Origin: Jaltomata sinuosa
Taxonomy: Eukaryota; Streptophyta; Magnoliopsida; Solanales; Solanaceae
Length of the DNA: 64,000 nucleotides
Assembly (NCBI GenBank): GCA_003996215.1
Contig: QJPP01007518.1
Coordinates: 920,926 to 984,925, forward strand
Reading direction: 5' to 3'
Part shown: positions 12,501-24,800 of the stretch, in pieces
Layout of the letters: the number at the start of each line of letters is the position of its first letter
Numbering within the stretch: the first letter of the stretch is position 1
Program-made: the position numbers and the translations under genes
The notes under the pieces: model-generated
Databases searched by the model: none
The model's input: only the letters and a program-made list of their open reading frames with translations
Told to the model about the DNA's origin: nothing

Positions 12501-14340
12501 TTATAATCTGTGTTATGATTTCTTTTGTCTTCTTTATTTATAAGCCTAAGAGACGTCTTATAGAGTGTCGGTCTGTTTTTTCACCTAGATGTTAATTCAC
12601 TCCTTTTGGCTTCTTTTGATTCGAAAAAAAAATACAGTTAACGAAGCCATGCTGTTTCTAATTCGTTCCTCCAACATGATCCTCAAATTCCCGAAAAGGA
12701 ACAAAATCCTTCCTTTTTTGCTTTTTTTTTCTGGTTTTAACAAAACCATGACCATTGTTTTTCTAGACATTTTATTCTTTATAAAAAAAAATCATTAACA
12801 TAAGATTAATATCGTTTCTTTCCTAAAAATCCTTTCCCTTTTATTTTGCATTTGATAGGGCTTAATTGATCACTCTTGACCATGTAATCTTATGGGAATT
12901 ACTGAATTTTAAGGTGTAATGTTGAAACGCAAAAAACTAAGGGGGGAACCATTATGGACTACTTTTGTTAGTTGTATAGATATATTGCTATAGTGTAAAG
13001 CTTGTTATGATAGCCAGCTTCAAATAGCATGTTGTGTTAAAATGGTACTTTGGTATGCTTCCTTTACTCAAAACTTCATTGCTAATGTATTTTTCTCTAG
13101 GGTGGCTCTCTAATGCACTTCTAATTGATTACTGCTCCTAGAATGTTAAAAAGCAGTGTGTTGAATATATGGGCAGTTGAGTAACGAATTATCTTTGATG
13201 GATAGGATCAACCTCTTACAGTCTGCTGGATCTCATTACAAAAAAGGTTGATAGACATTAAACATTTTTCAAGCTAAACTACTGAGCTAAGAATTTTGCT
13301 TATATCTTCTCTTTCGTCTTTCTAGAGAAATATTTACTTCAACCAAAAGGGGGTATTATCAGGATTATCACTCATAAGGATTCAGCGGCAGCTGACATAT
13401 TACAATCGTTCATCCATGCCCTTGTCATGGCAAAACTAGATGATCAAGATGGATCCTTGTCTTCGGAAAGCCAATCATGGATGGATAAACATTATGGAGT
13501 CTTTGTTTTGAAGGTATTTGTCTACACCAGGAGCTCTACTTTTAGGGAGGAAATTTCATAATATATTCACTGCTTTTACAATTACTGAAGCATTAACTAA
13601 TCTGTATCATTTTTTTTTTGCAAAAATCAGTTTATCAATATTTTGAAGCAAATGCGCACCTAAATAGGTTGATGTTCCATTATGCGTCATTACAAAAAAG
13701 TTCATAAGCGAAAATTTGTATCTGAAAAGTGGAAGTTGACAAATGGAGGGAGGTGGCAGGTATCTAGTGGAAATAGTTGAGGTGCACGCAAACTGGTCCA
13801 GACACTACGGTTATCAAAGGAAGAAGAAAGTGAAAGCTGGTGAATGGTGTGGAAGAGGACAAGTGCAAAGGCCAATAAGAAGTCAACCCACATTTTATTT
13901 TATGATAGTGGTGTTTGGGCCAGCTTGTGTGCACCTCGACTTTCTTAGGATTCCTGCTACCTCTCACCAGCACAGGTACTGGGTTACTTTGCCCATCAAG
14001 ATTTAGGTAGATTAGAAGAGATCACCTAGTGTTTTTTGCTTCTGCTGGAATTTGAACATGAGACTCATGGTTCTTCTCTCACTTCATTGACCATTAGGTG
14101 ACACACACCCTTTGGGGCAAGAAGTCACCCATATATAAGCCGATTTTGTCATGCCAATTTTTCCTTTAACTTGCTAGCGGTGCAGTTCCTGTTTTCAGAT
14201 TGAGCTAAGTATCTTGTTTCTTTCACAATTCTCTGTCACAGCTTCAGTCATCAGGATGGAAGACTGAGCGGCTGCTATCATCATCAGTTGTTTGGAGAGC
14301 AAATTGGCTGGTAGATTATTCAGATAGCAAACATGACTAG
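6507..14340 (+). CDS. RUS/DUF647 family protein, RUS3-like
   Basis: Fourteen exons: 6507-6719, 7668-7727, 7836-7874, 7948-8010, 8099-8155, 8551-8614, 9170-9253, 10847-10929, 11038-11167, 11270-11362, 11656-11794, 13206-13246, 13326-13513, 14242-14340. They give 450 residues ending ...DYSDSKHD-stop. Phases agree at every junction. Conserved DUF647 blocks include FVPEGFPTSVTADYVPFQVW, ALLSAIGVGEKSATVIGATF, WFLRDLTGMLGGVLFTCYQG, SNLDSNAKMWRLVADLMNDL and SFTGVASGATRAALTQHFAL. RUS1/RUS2 of this family act in root UV-B sensing and auxin transport; the role of RUS3-type members is not settled. Several hydrophobic stretches suggest a membrane-associated protein. The ATG at 6507 is the first in frame; codons 12-19 (SerProAlaPro...) come from a GCCGGC repeat. 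Intron 1 has a GC donor (GAG|GCAAGT at 6720) instead of GT. Confidence 0.93.
6808..7056. mobile_element. MITE, family with AAACACACCTAAA ends, copy 1
   Basis: An inverted-repeat element inside RUS3-like intron 1. The left end is AAAAACACACATAAAGTATC and the right end is GATACTTTAAGTGTGTTTCTG-like. Internal arms TGAAACTATCACCAACTATT and GGTTGGTGACAGT are complementary. Relatives are at 19715-20175 and 41524-41806. Confidence 0.8.
8920..9000. mobile_element. Stowaway-like MITE end
   Basis: ACATAAATTGGGACAGAGGTC AGAGGGAGTA is the typical terminal motif of the CTCCCTCTGTCCCAATTTATGT element type. It lies in a RUS3-like intron. The other end is not clear. Confidence 0.5.
9594..9735. repeat. 71-bp tandem duplication in a RUS3-like intron
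   Basis: AGTCCCTTGTTCCAAGAGTC at 9594 and AGTCCCTTGCTCCTAGAGTC at 9665 start two copies, each followed by ACAAAATAGATATAAAG and AACTTTCTTTTCCTAAAAA. The period is 71 bp with several substitutions. Confidence 0.85.
13745..13815 (+). mobile_element. 5'-truncated SINE (GTGCACGCAAGCTGGYCC type), forward
   Basis: GAGGTGCACGCAAACTGGTC followed by CAGACACTACGGTTATCAAA is the 3' end of a Solanaceae SINE type. The same motif occurs on the opposite strand at 13908-13940 and 40800-40840. It forms an inverted pair with the next element, inside RUS3-like intron 13. Confidence 0.6.
13883..14115 (-). mobile_element. SINE of the same type, reverse, longer copy
   Basis: On the minus strand it starts with an A-box-like CACCTAATGGTCAATGAAGT, then a B-box-like ATGTTCAAATTCCAGC. 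It ends with CGAGGTGCACACAAGCTGGC and CCAAACACC. The order of pol III boxes then conserved tail supports a near-full-length SINE in RUS3-like intron 13. Confidence 0.65.
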
Positions 14341-16504
14341 AAGAATGCTTTAATGCGGACTGAAAGTCATCTAGTTTTGGTCAGATGAAACTTTGGAACT
14401 ACAAGCTACTTATTTAAAAAAGGATATGCTTTCAAATTCCGACTTGGGGTGATTTCAAGTCATCATTCGGTATGTCTTGGATCCTTCAGAAGGTAAACCT
14501 AAAAAAGAGAAGGGTATACTTGGCAAGAGGAGTTTATCTAGTTACATGTTAAATATCAGAACCAGTCAGTTTAGCCTGGCTTACGCGCTGTGTTCAAAGG
14601 ATAGTGTCCAAGATCTCGGAGAAACTCGTGTTTATTGGAATTTTAAGTAGGTGCTGGCTATTCTTGAGATCAAAGTTGTAATTTATGACATTATTTCATA
14701 AGCTTGAGTGGAGATTCCATTGAGGTGTGCCCCAACTAATGGAAGAGTTTGGTTTGTTCAGAAGGAATATGACATTTGCAATGAAATGTGTGACTTCTAT
14801 AGTTCTATATGAGGAAGCAACATATTCATTGCTTTGAACTTTATTTGACCTGACTTCTTTGAAAAACTTTATTGTCATGTCTTCTTTTTCTTTGCACCTC
14901 TTGAAGTGCAAGTCCCTTGCCCCTTACTGTTGATAGTTAAAGGTCTAAACAAAGGTGTGATAGTACAGTTTGCTAAATGGAAGAGTCAGTTTATGGACTT
15001 TGATGCCTGTATAGCCTTGATTTTGTTAGAAGGGGCACATCTTGAGTTGTTTGCTGCTTTTGACTGCTCCCTTGGGGCCACTGATGTCCACTAGGATTGT
15101 ACAAGTATTATCGACCTATTGTCACAACTCGACTTGTATAATGATTTGAATCAAAGTTATGGGGTTCTAAAACTTCACTTCCTATTTCAACTTGATATGT
15201 TGTATTGTTTTTCAAATAGTATCGGCCTATTGTATATATACATTATTTTTTTAGAAAAGAGTTATATACACATGTTATTAAAAAAAAATTGGCAGTTACC
15301 TCAGCAGCTACTACTCCCTGACCTTTTCTATCTTTAGAAGTAGGGCTTATGAGTCCGTTTTGGAATATGTGATCATATGCTTCCTCCTGATCTAACGTCT
15401 CTATCAACTAAATTCTCTTTTCTTCACTGGATCAATACTAACTTACCTACTCCTGCTCCTACCGAAACTTTGTTGGACAGCACCACTTAATTCTAAGTGT
15501 CTCCACCATCCCTTGGAGCTTAAAGTCTTTTTTTTCCCCCAAAAGGTGTCCTCCATCTACTATAATCTTTTTTGATGAGAAAAGTTCTGGCAAGATGCCT
15601 TTTTTGGGGTGTGGCTTTTAGTACTTAGAAATGCACCCATATGCACTCTATTTGAACTATTTTGAAAGAGATGCTTCTTTCAACCATGAAATAAGATACT
15701 CAATTGCATATATTAGAGCACTATTCATGACAAACAAGAGATTTGAAGTTTTGACTTCTTTGAAAGGGATATTGGCATCCAAGTCATACTCTTTACCAAG
15801 GCGCGGTAAAGAGTGCAGCATGTAATACTTTTGCTTTATTTGGATTTTCAATTTTAATTGAAAAATGAATTACTTTAATCTAGTGTTGTTTTAGTTTGTC
15901 AATATTGATTTTGAAAAGCAAAATTATCAAATAAAAGGGGGATAGAGGGAGTAATACACAAAGAGGAAAGTCAATTAAGCAATTATATATCTATTCTCAT
16001 CCCAAACTACAAATCATGCTACAACATAAGCTGTTTGGAACTTTAGTAATTCTTCTCATCCCAAACTTCTAAGTTAAATTACATTGCCAAAAGGACAACA
16101 ATCATATTTGAAGAAACATTTAATTAAAATGTTGGTTAACAAGAAATAAAAATATTTGAATTAGGTTATGGTTGATTGAGCAACCAATATCTTGAGTAAC
16201 CTATGATGGTGACGACAACTGCTGGCATATTTATGTTTGGACAGAGAATCGAGTCCTTGTGAATGGGCAAAGCCATGTGCTCTTATTTTAAGATGGTAGG
16301 GACCATTGCTTCCATTATTAACCAATGAAGACACCAAATTCTCCTTGAGGCACTTCAACTGCAGTATAGGTAGAAGAAGCTTGGAATGGAAATACCTTCT
16401 ATAAAAGGTTCGAAATGGTGAATTCTGGTAGAGTAGACCGATGATCCTGTAGTCATTTGGCCGGCTATTGAAAGAAGAAAAAATATTCTACCTAGAACAT
16501 AGGG
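14341..16504. other. Convergent intergenic region, 3'UTRs only
   Basis: Contains the 3'UTR of the RUS3-like gene and, at its right end, that of the DPH7-like gene. The middle is unremarkable AT-rich DNA. A GGGGGATAGAGGGAGTAATAC motif near 15937 is a likely Stowaway-type MITE end. No gene is supported here. Confidence 0.6.
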
Positions 16505-18945
16505 TCATTCTGGAATATCACCTTCTGGCATCCATACGCGAAGGAGCTGGTCGTAAAATGAGCAAGTAGCAATGACATTATTCTTCCTCCCTAAACACCC
16601 TCTTTGCCAATCTGCTCCATATGCCAGGGAACCATGTTTATTATAGGTTTCAATAACTTCAGGTTTATCGTCTTTAACTTTGACAACTGCAAATCCGTTG
16701 TGCATACAGGCAGTCAAGACGAGGTCCGGTACAGAAGGATGATACTTAATTCTCCAAACCCCTCCACCTAAGGAGATTGATGTCTCGTGTACAGGTTTTG
16801 CGACTGATCTTACATCCCATACCCTTAGGTTTTCATCATAGCTACCAGTGAGTAAGGTATAAGGGTCACTTGGGCTCTTAGTAATGCAGCAAATCCCCAT
16901 TGTGTGAACTTTTCTATTTTGGAATGCTACATTAGAGGGATCATCTCGCAAATCCCAGCAACTAAATTTGCAGTCATCTGAACCTGTGTACACTAGCTGT
17001 GGTTGGTGGATATCAAAAGAGGCAGCCCAAACTTCAAAGTCATGCGCTTTCCAGTCTCTGGAAATGCTCAGTTGAGACTCGAGGAATGAGATTATTGAGA
17101 CTGATCCATCTGAAAGCCCCACAGCAAGGGATGTAGCTAATGGATTCCAGTCTATACACAAGCACATAGAGGAACTGACATGTTCGTCGCTTACCTCCAG
17201 TAAATTATTCCCTATAATAATAAGAAGATCCCGCCATGTTAGTGCTTCAGTTAGTTATTAAAAGTGTCAAATGAAGCAAGGTACTACAAGGACCATCAAT
17301 GCTAAGTGAAAAAGGGGAAAAAGGGGAAAAGAGGTCGATGGGAATAACAACAACAATATACCCAGTATAATCACAGGCGGGGTCTGGGGAGGGGAGGGTA
17401 GAGTGTACGCAGACCTTACCCCTACTTGTGAGGGTAGGGTCGATGGGGATATTTGTAAATATGAAAAGCTTAATAATACTGGTTAGATTTTAGTGGCCCT
17501 GGCAAGGAGTTAAGATTCACATAGCATGTAAGTTTACAGCCTTCTACCCGACATCTCTTGTAAGCAAGTAAAAGTGGAGATAGTGATTAAAGCACTCAGA
17601 CAAAAGAAACTCACTTATCAAGTCTTTCAAACTCTAAAATCTATCATTTCACATTGTTAAATCCAAAGAGAAGTGCTGACAGGCCATTGCTTCTTGTTGT
17701 GACAACAAGACTTTAGTAACATTCAGCATGTATTGAATTCCTACATTTTGCCAAAATACATGCCCCGCACCCATGATATATGCATTTCCAAGCTACCTAA
17801 GAAGTAAGAACACTCGCAAGACAAGAACTATCGGTACCAAAACATTTGATTCTTTTACTAGTACTCTGATTCCACTTGAGTTAGCTAGACAATTACTTAT
17901 AAAGATTTTAAAAGATGACGCTATAACTGAGGGAAACTTCTTAATAGCTAAGTGAAAAAAATCAGTTTCTAATGACGGTGCTTATGAAGTTTGAAGTTTT
18001 TATTACGTCTATGACATTGACACATCGTACTCCAATTCCTACAATCTACACATTACTTAAAGATTTTCGTTGTTTCCTTCCTCCGTTACAGATAGCTGCT
18101 ATGAAATATTTTTAACCTCAAACAAGTGTATTTCAGTGTTTGTACCAATACTTTTTTAATTCAACAACAACAACATACCCAGTAGTCCCACAAAGTGGGG
18201 TCTGGGGAGGGTAGAGTGTACGCAGACCTTACCCCTACCTCAGAGGTAGAGAGGTTGTTACCGATAGACCCTCGGCTCAAGAAAAAATAGTCCACAACAA
18301 TCCCGAAAAAGCTAGTGATATCTCATAATGATATCTCATAAAGCTATCTATTCCTGATCTGATAGTAACCTGGGGGACTTCTTTATATGCTTCTGATCCA
18401 ATACAACAACATACTACACCTAGATTCCAAGTTAGTTGGTTCATTGTATGAATCCTAAATACCCTTTTCTCAACACTTGGACCCGTTTCACTCCAATACT
18501 CTATAACTTGGTTATCTCTAATAGTATGACGAAATTAAATTAGTCTTCTTCTCCCTCGCATAATACTTCCCTTTGACGATAAATAACATACAACAAGAAA
18601 AGAGAGCTCAAACATACCAGGAACTTCTGATTCATCCAAACAAGATTCAAGTTTGTGAACTCTAACATAACCATCAGCATCAGCTTGAGCAAGTAGTGGC
18701 TCAGCAGTTCCCCTAAGTGGGCTCCATTTTATATCAAAAATACCAGCTGTTTGTACTCTATGTATCAAACTAAGGCGTCTGGAATCAGCATCAACATCAA
18801 ATAGGGATATACTACCGGTTCTACTAGGTTGATCTCCTTCTTGTAAAGTATACGTGCAGGCAGCTAGAACGTTGTGAAAAGATTCGTGTGGACAAAACTC
18901 CACAGCATCGGCATTTCCATCAAGGTGGCAATGAGCTATATCCAT
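16505..18945 (-). CDS. WD40 diphthine methyltransferase (DPH7-like)
   Basis: Two coding exons: 18945-18618 and 17211-16505, joined in phase 1, giving 344 residues. DPH7 is the WD40 protein that removes the methyl ester from diphthine, a late step in making diphthamide on elongation factor eEF2 in the cytosol. Visible WD-type repeats include GSISLFDVDADSRRLSLIHR, FDIKWSPL, CIDWNPLATSLAVGLSDGSV, YTGSDDCKFSCWDLRDD, LLTGSYDENLRVWDVRS and a final ATCSFYDQLLRVW. A WRIKYHP segment is also present. The start ATG lies two bases after a splice acceptor (TTCAG|GTATG), so the 5'UTR is interrupted by an intron; a likely leader exon ends at about 20347. Introns carry two TS SINEs and a nested MITE. DPH7 is preferred over a generic WD40 call because of the short length and the repeat sequences. 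Confidence 0.88.
17346..17448 (-). mobile_element. TS-type SINE, reverse, in the DPH7-like intron
   Basis: ACAACAACAATATACCCAG, then GGGGTCTGGGGAGGGGAGGG and GTACGCAGACCTTACCCCTA. This is the conserved 3' half of the TS SINE on the minus strand. Confidence 0.85.
18162..18285 (-). mobile_element. TS-type SINE, reverse, well preserved
   Basis: CAACAACAACATACCCAGTA, CCACAAAGTGGGGTCTGGGG, AGAGTGTACGCAGACCTTAC, GAGAGGTTGTTACCGATAGA, CCCTCGGCTCAAG. This is the cleanest TS SINE 3' half in the window. It lies in the DPH7-like intron, less than 1 kb from the copy at 17346. Confidence 0.9.
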
Positions 18946-19276
18946 ACCTGAATAAGATAAACTAAAAGGGTGAATGAAATATATCCAGTTCAGTTGGACA
19001 ATTTGTCGAACTTGTTATGAACTGTCAACTATAACAGAAATGAGCTTTCTTCTTGCCTTGTTTTTCTTCTTTAGTTAGTGTTTAGCTACAGATTTTGGAT
19101 CAGATTTTGAAAATTTATCTTCATATATCTGTTTGGCCATAGATTTTGGATCAAATTTGAAAATCTGTTTTCAAAAAAAAATTCAAAAACTGGTCTAAAA
19201 TTTCACTTTCACCCACAAAAGTTCAATTTTTTTCCAAGTAAAATGCATTTTCACCAAACAAAAAAACTAAAAAACT

Positions 19277-19395
19277 AGACCTTAGCCCTATCTCTGTGGC
19301 TAGAAAGGTTGTTTCCTACTTGCTCTCGGCTCAAAACAAGTGTAAACAGAGCAAATTAGTACCAACAAACAACAATAACATATCTAGTGTAATCT
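19277..19395 (-). mobile_element. Decayed TS-type SINE fragment
   Basis: Remnants TAGAAAGGTTGTTTCCTACT, CTCTCGGCTCAAAACAAG and AACAACAATAACATATCTAG are in jumbled order, suggesting a rearranged old copy in the DPH7-like 5'UTR intron. Confidence 0.5.
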
Positions 19396-19714
19396 CACGG
19401 AAATACATGAAGCAAAGATATGAACTGGGTAAATAGAAATTAAAAAAAAGAGATTTTCTATTTCATCCAAATTATAAGCTTTTTCTACATCCATATAATC
19501 TACTAGGGTCTGGAGGACAAAGAAAAAATTCACTAAAAAAATATGCTTCAGCTGGAAAACAGCTAAAAATCTGCTTAAAGATGAACTATTACAACAATTA
19601 GCAGTAAATAAAACAGAGTAAAATCTACCACACAAACGAAATTGGAGAAAACATCTGCTTAAACAGAGGAAATCAAATGCTAAAAAGGAGAAATTGAATA
19701 GAAAAGAGTTAAAA

Positions 19715-20175
19715 TGTCAAAAACACACCTAAAATATCCCAGTTTTTTGAGTTTCACATCTGAACTATCACCAAATATTTATGGAAACACACTTGAACTA
19801 TTAGTGGGCGTTTGGCCATGAATTTTTTTTACTTTTTTCCGGAGTTGAATTTCGGAAATGGTGTTTGGCCATAAAAATTAAGAAAATTCCGGAATTCAAT
19901 TTGAAGTTGAATCCTGGAACTCTCACAAAAAGTCAAAAAAACAACTCCAATTTATATTCATGGCCAAACACAACTCCAACTCTAACTTCAACTCCAACTC
20001 CAATTTGTAGTTGGTTTTCATGGCCAAACGGGGCCTTAGTTGTTACCTGAAATTTCAGGTATGAAACTCAAACAACTAATAGTTCAGGTGTGTTTCGATA
20101 AACATTTGGTGATAGTTCAGACATAAAACTCAAAAAAAATCGGAATACTTTAGGTGTGTTTTTGACCCTTCACTC
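19715..20175. mobile_element. MITE with AAACACACCTAAA ends, copy 2, interrupted by another MITE
   Basis: The outer element has ends GTCAAAAACACACCTAAAAT and ATACTTTAGGTGTGTTTTTG followed by ACCCTTCACTCA. Internal arms GAACTATCACCAAATATTTA and TAAACATTTGGTGATAGTTC are complementary. It is split by a second MITE at 19805-20036. Confidence 0.85.
19805..20036. mobile_element. MITE with GGCGTTTGGCCATG ends, nested in another MITE
   Basis: The left end GGGCGTTTGGCCATGAATTT and right end TTTTCATGGCCAAACGGGGC are inverted repeats. The interior is rich in AACTCCAACTCC/GGAGTTGAATTT. A second copy is at 51725-51960. Confidence 0.85.
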
Positions 20176-20346
20176 ACTAGAAAACTGCATTATTCAGCTG
20201 TAAAACCGGATTATTGTTCATTAAACTGCATTTTTCATCAGTAAAACAGCAAATTAATCAACTGATAAATTATAAATTAATTACTAAACAGCATTATTAA
20301 GCTGCAAAACCGAAATTAAACTACTGGAAAACAGAGAATTGACTTA

Positions 20347-20430
20347 CCGGAGTGTTTTTTTCCGATGATTTTGCCGATCGGTAATTTGCTTATGGTGTCG
20401 GCTGCTTAGTTCATTGGCGGCTTTGGTAAG
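20347..20430 (-). other. Probable 5'UTR exon and promoter side of the DPH7-like gene
   Basis: On the minus strand GCAAAATCATCGGAAAAAAA CACTCCG is followed by a strong donor GTAAGTC. The coding exon begins right after a matching acceptor at 18948. Joining them gives a spliced leader with no upstream in-frame ATG conflict. The transcription start is not determined. Confidence 0.5.
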
Positions 20431-21883
20431 TTTGAAGTAAGTTTCAGAATAGTCCTTTAAGTATGTATATAATGATTTTAGTTCCTTAAGTTTAGCAAAA
20501 AGTTAGTAGAAACTTTAGTACTTTGTGTTAAATATTTATTGAACTGTGTCTATTGATTTGACAGAAACTCACGTTTAGAGGTATAACACTTTTTCAGTTT
20601 CTGCTATTTTTGATTTATTTCTAGAGTTTGGTGCAAATTTTTTAAGGTGTATTTTATACTATTTTTTAATATCTTTTTAGTGTTTATTGTCGTTTTTCAT
20701 GTTGCATATTTGATGATTTGATGAGAGTTTCATTATATGTATTAATCTATTCAATATAATCATGATAGTAATAGAAGTCAACATGTCTGGGAGAGAGTCA
20801 AGGTGATTACACCAACACTGAAGTTGCAATAACTCTATTTAGAATATCACTTTTGATATATAGGGAATAGCTAGGATGTTAAGCCCTATATGTATGATGT
20901 ATTTTGATGATTGATAAACTTGTCATTAGCAATTGGTACAGGAACATGATAATAGATGTATTTTGATGATCTACAAATTTGTCCCTAGCAACTGGTACAG
21001 GGACTTGGTACTAGCCTACAGCCAGCAGTACAAGTCGTTTTTAAAGATAGTTATATTGTACTATCATCCTGTGTCAGTGTTACTGCTGGTCCTTTCTATT
21101 GTTCAATGGAATCTGTCCAAGGTTTTCCCTCCAACATTGTCTCACATATATTGGTCATTACTTGGAGGAAAACCTAGTTTTTTGCATCAATCAAAAGGGT
21201 CATCTCTCCTTACATGCAAAAGCCGCCGGAAGTTTCTCTCAAGAACAAAAACTCATCAACCGAAGGATAGTTTGCTTAAAATGAAAATGTATCTAGTTCT
21301 AGGTTGATTGATTGTATTGTTCGGTTCTTATCATTGTAAACTCACTCTTCTTCAAGAGGCTTGTGTGAGTGCTTTTACAGTTGTTCTCACCATTGGTAGA
21401 TCTGAGTCTGTATGCTACCTGGATTCGCCTCTAACTGATCATGTCGTTCCATTTAAAATCATAACATATACATTTTTTATCGCAAGAGTTCTTTACAAAT
21501 TGACTAGTTTTACGTTGGTCGTCAGTCTACCACTTCAGAATGAATCCTCATTGTCCTATAGTTTTGCAGTTTAAAATGTTGAACATATATTAATGACAGA
21601 ACTGAACTTGAGACAATTGTTTCCAGGTACTCAGATTCCATTACCTTCAAATAAAAAAAAGAACTCTTGAAATACATTTAAGAATACATGCATAAGCCAA
21701 ATTAACATCTTAAACTCTGTGCTGAGTCAAACGCCATCATAACAAACGAGAGGAGTTAACAAAAATCGATCCTCCTCTATCCTCGGATTAAATTATTTCT
21801 CCCTAATTTTAGGAGCACGAAAACAAAGGAAGGGTAACATGATATGTACAGAAAAACTATTCTTACAACTACTCTACATCGCG
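20430..21883. other. Divergent/3' intergenic region with possible retroelement debris
   Basis: Between the DPH7-like leader and the permease stop codon. A duplicated phrase (TGTATTTTGATGAT..., AGCAAYTGGTACAGGRAC) at about 20897-20945 and 20957-21005 looks like transposon debris. 21590-21883 is likely the permease 3'UTR. No gene is supported. Confidence 0.45.
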
Positions 21884-24800
21884 CTATTTGCGACGCCCTG
21901 CTGATGCCATGAGAATTGCAACAGCTGCTGTAAACATAAACAACATGCCCGCAAGGAGTGTATATGTTTTCCTTGATGATCTTCTGTACTCTCCAAACAA
22001 AATCACCCCCCAAAATGTGCTCACAAGAGGCAGTGCCTGCAGAAATTTGCCACATATTTCAAATGAATAAGTGTGTTCAATACAGAGAATGATATACGAG
22101 TAAACAATCCGACAATACATACTCCCTCCAGTTCATTTTATGTGAACGAGCCTATCTGACTGAGCACGGAGTTTAAAAATAAAGATAGACTTCTAGAGAA
22201 ACTTATGGTCTTAAACATGCCATGACGTTTGTGTGGCTGTAAAGTCATGTCATTGGTAAAATAGGAAGTTTAAAGTTAAATTGTTTTCAAATATAGAAAG
22301 GTGTTTTTTTGGGAATAAACTAAAAAGGAAACAGTGTCGCAACTAGAACAACAGGGAATATTATTCTAACGTCAACAATTTCTAGAATTAGCAGGTGTAT
22401 GTATTTGCTTTTTCAGATTCTTTAGTGCAAAGTTCAATATGTGACTCCACTATAAGAGTTCTGCAGAGCGGTAATGACCTCAGATAACGGAGGAAGGTTC
22501 CTAATGTCATAGTGGATTCATATAGTCGACGAAATGAGGTGTAGCTGATACATATGAAAGTATAATGGGTTGATAAATGCACAAACCTGAACAGCGTCTG
22601 CAGCTGCGTATCCAGCTGCTTGACCCCCCATGAATTGGAGACCATTACCGAAGCCACATATAAGTCCAGCCAAAAGAGCCCAACCTCTGCCATTCCAATC
22701 ATTGAGATAAGCCTTGAGTGACGACTTGGGTGCATTTAGTATAGGGTAGTACAAGAAGGTGACGTTCAAAATAATGGCAATCACGAAACAAAAAGATGAG
22801 AAGTAGAAAAATGCTGTATAAACAGTCAAGTGTGGAACTCCATCTTTGAGAGTATGCCATTGATCATTTGTGGCTAGGTTGAATGCAGGCGAGAACATAG
22901 AGAAGCAAATCCCAGCAAAGAATGTTATGGCCAAACCGATGACCGTGCCCTTCCCGAAAACCTGCAAGCATACACGAATTTAATAATTAGGATGTAACTA
23001 CAATATATTTCACAAAAACATAAGTAGGTTATTCTGTTGTTGTTGCACCTAAAATGAAATTCATATTTGTCAAGAATCTTCTTGGTTTGGTCAGAAACTT
23101 ATAAGCAAGTAAGTATAGCGATAAAGTGTGAGTTTTGGAGAATCACTATTTTAGGTTACCCCACGGAAAAAGAAATTCCGACCTTGATTGATCTCGTGTT
23201 CTCAAGTTCTATAAGGAAAGCCGCAGTCCCAAATTTTGCCTTCTCAGGAGCACCTCCATCCTCCAGATCATTTTTACTACCTGAGGATATTCAGCATTGC
23301 GAAATTTTATAAGAATAAGAAAAAAGAGCCCTGTCAATCTAAGATAATGGAGAAGATATGGGAATCATATTTTAGATGCTCAGGCTCACGGTACCTGGAT
23401 TAAAATTTGATTGTTTGAAGGAAGAAATTCCATTAGTCCTGCAAATGTGCAATTAAGTTGGACATCAATTTTCTGTGGTTGTTGGTCAAATTTAATAACA
23501 GCGTGGATGTATAAACGCCTGACATTGTTTTAGTATACATATCCTGCACTTTACTCTTATAACTAGAGAACATTGGAAGACAAAAAGAGATGAGGAATTG
23601 TGTTAGTTCAACACATGCAAGTACTCTAGATCTGCACGTTTACACGACGTGGTTATGACATGGACCTAAAGCCAAAAAAAGGCCGATTTCCTTGAATTTT
23701 ATTTTATTTTAAATGATCCGAAGAAAGGAAACCATAAACATTATAAAAGAATTAACCAGGGAAGTATGCTAGCATACCCGACTCCATCTTTGCAGTCATT
23801 TGAATAACTATCAAGCTTGGTTTTGTTATCAGCATTGTTGGACGAATGAACAGCAGAGCCTAAACAAACCGCAATCAAGAAGCATCCAACTCCAGAAAAC
23901 AGAATCTCAGCTTTGTTAATTTTGTCATCAAGGTAATAATTCAAGGTCGTTCCTGTCATAACCGAAGCAATAGCACATGTCATGTTTCAACACCTTGTAC
24001 TCGCTTCAGAAAAATAGAAGTTGCTGAAGTTAAAAGGATACCTATAACGACTGTAATGCTGGCAGAGACCACTTCGGTGACCGACAAACCAACGAAAGCA
24101 AAAGCATATTGAGTTGAGAGGTTCCCAAGACTGAGGACCATCCCTCCGGCCATTGCAAACAAGACACTGGGCCAATTATCCTGCAATGTTTCATTGATAA
24201 TAGTAAAACATAATATCCAAAAGAAAATAGAAAGTTCAGAAATGCTTGTTATTATGCAAATTCAACTATGAACAACAATAAGTGAGACCTTTAAGGTGTG
24301 GATGGAAAGTCACTATTAAAATAAACCTTTCGAATTGAAAAAAAGAAACTATTGTCTTAACGGATAGCCAATCTTAACAGAAGCATGCATTAAAAAGTAA
24401 GAAAGACAAAAATGGATATATTTAGCTAATAAGGGCGACTTGCTACGTTTTATATAAGGTACTCTTAAAGAAGACATGTTACTTCCTAGCAGCACATCCT
24501 TCGCCACATTGGTGGCGAGGACCTCGTGGCATGATATTAGCTGATCAAAAGCACATAATACCAAATGTCACTCAAACTTCAGATTGAGTGGGGATAATTT
24601 TATCAGGTAAATTGATGAAAGAACATATGAATAAATCAAACTCCAAGTTAAGTAGGGCCAAATTCATCAGAAAGCAACAGAACAACAGATGTATATGAAT
24701 AGTATTATTCTCAAAAATGATCTTAAATGAATTGATAAAAACTCATAATATCACTCTTCAAAAATAATAGGAGTATAAGTCAATCTGTAATTTAGCTCTA

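Noticed and set aside
20933..21307. 124-codon frame in the spacer before the permease
   Set aside because: No family resemblance, no splice partners, and local duplicated phrases suggest transposon debris.
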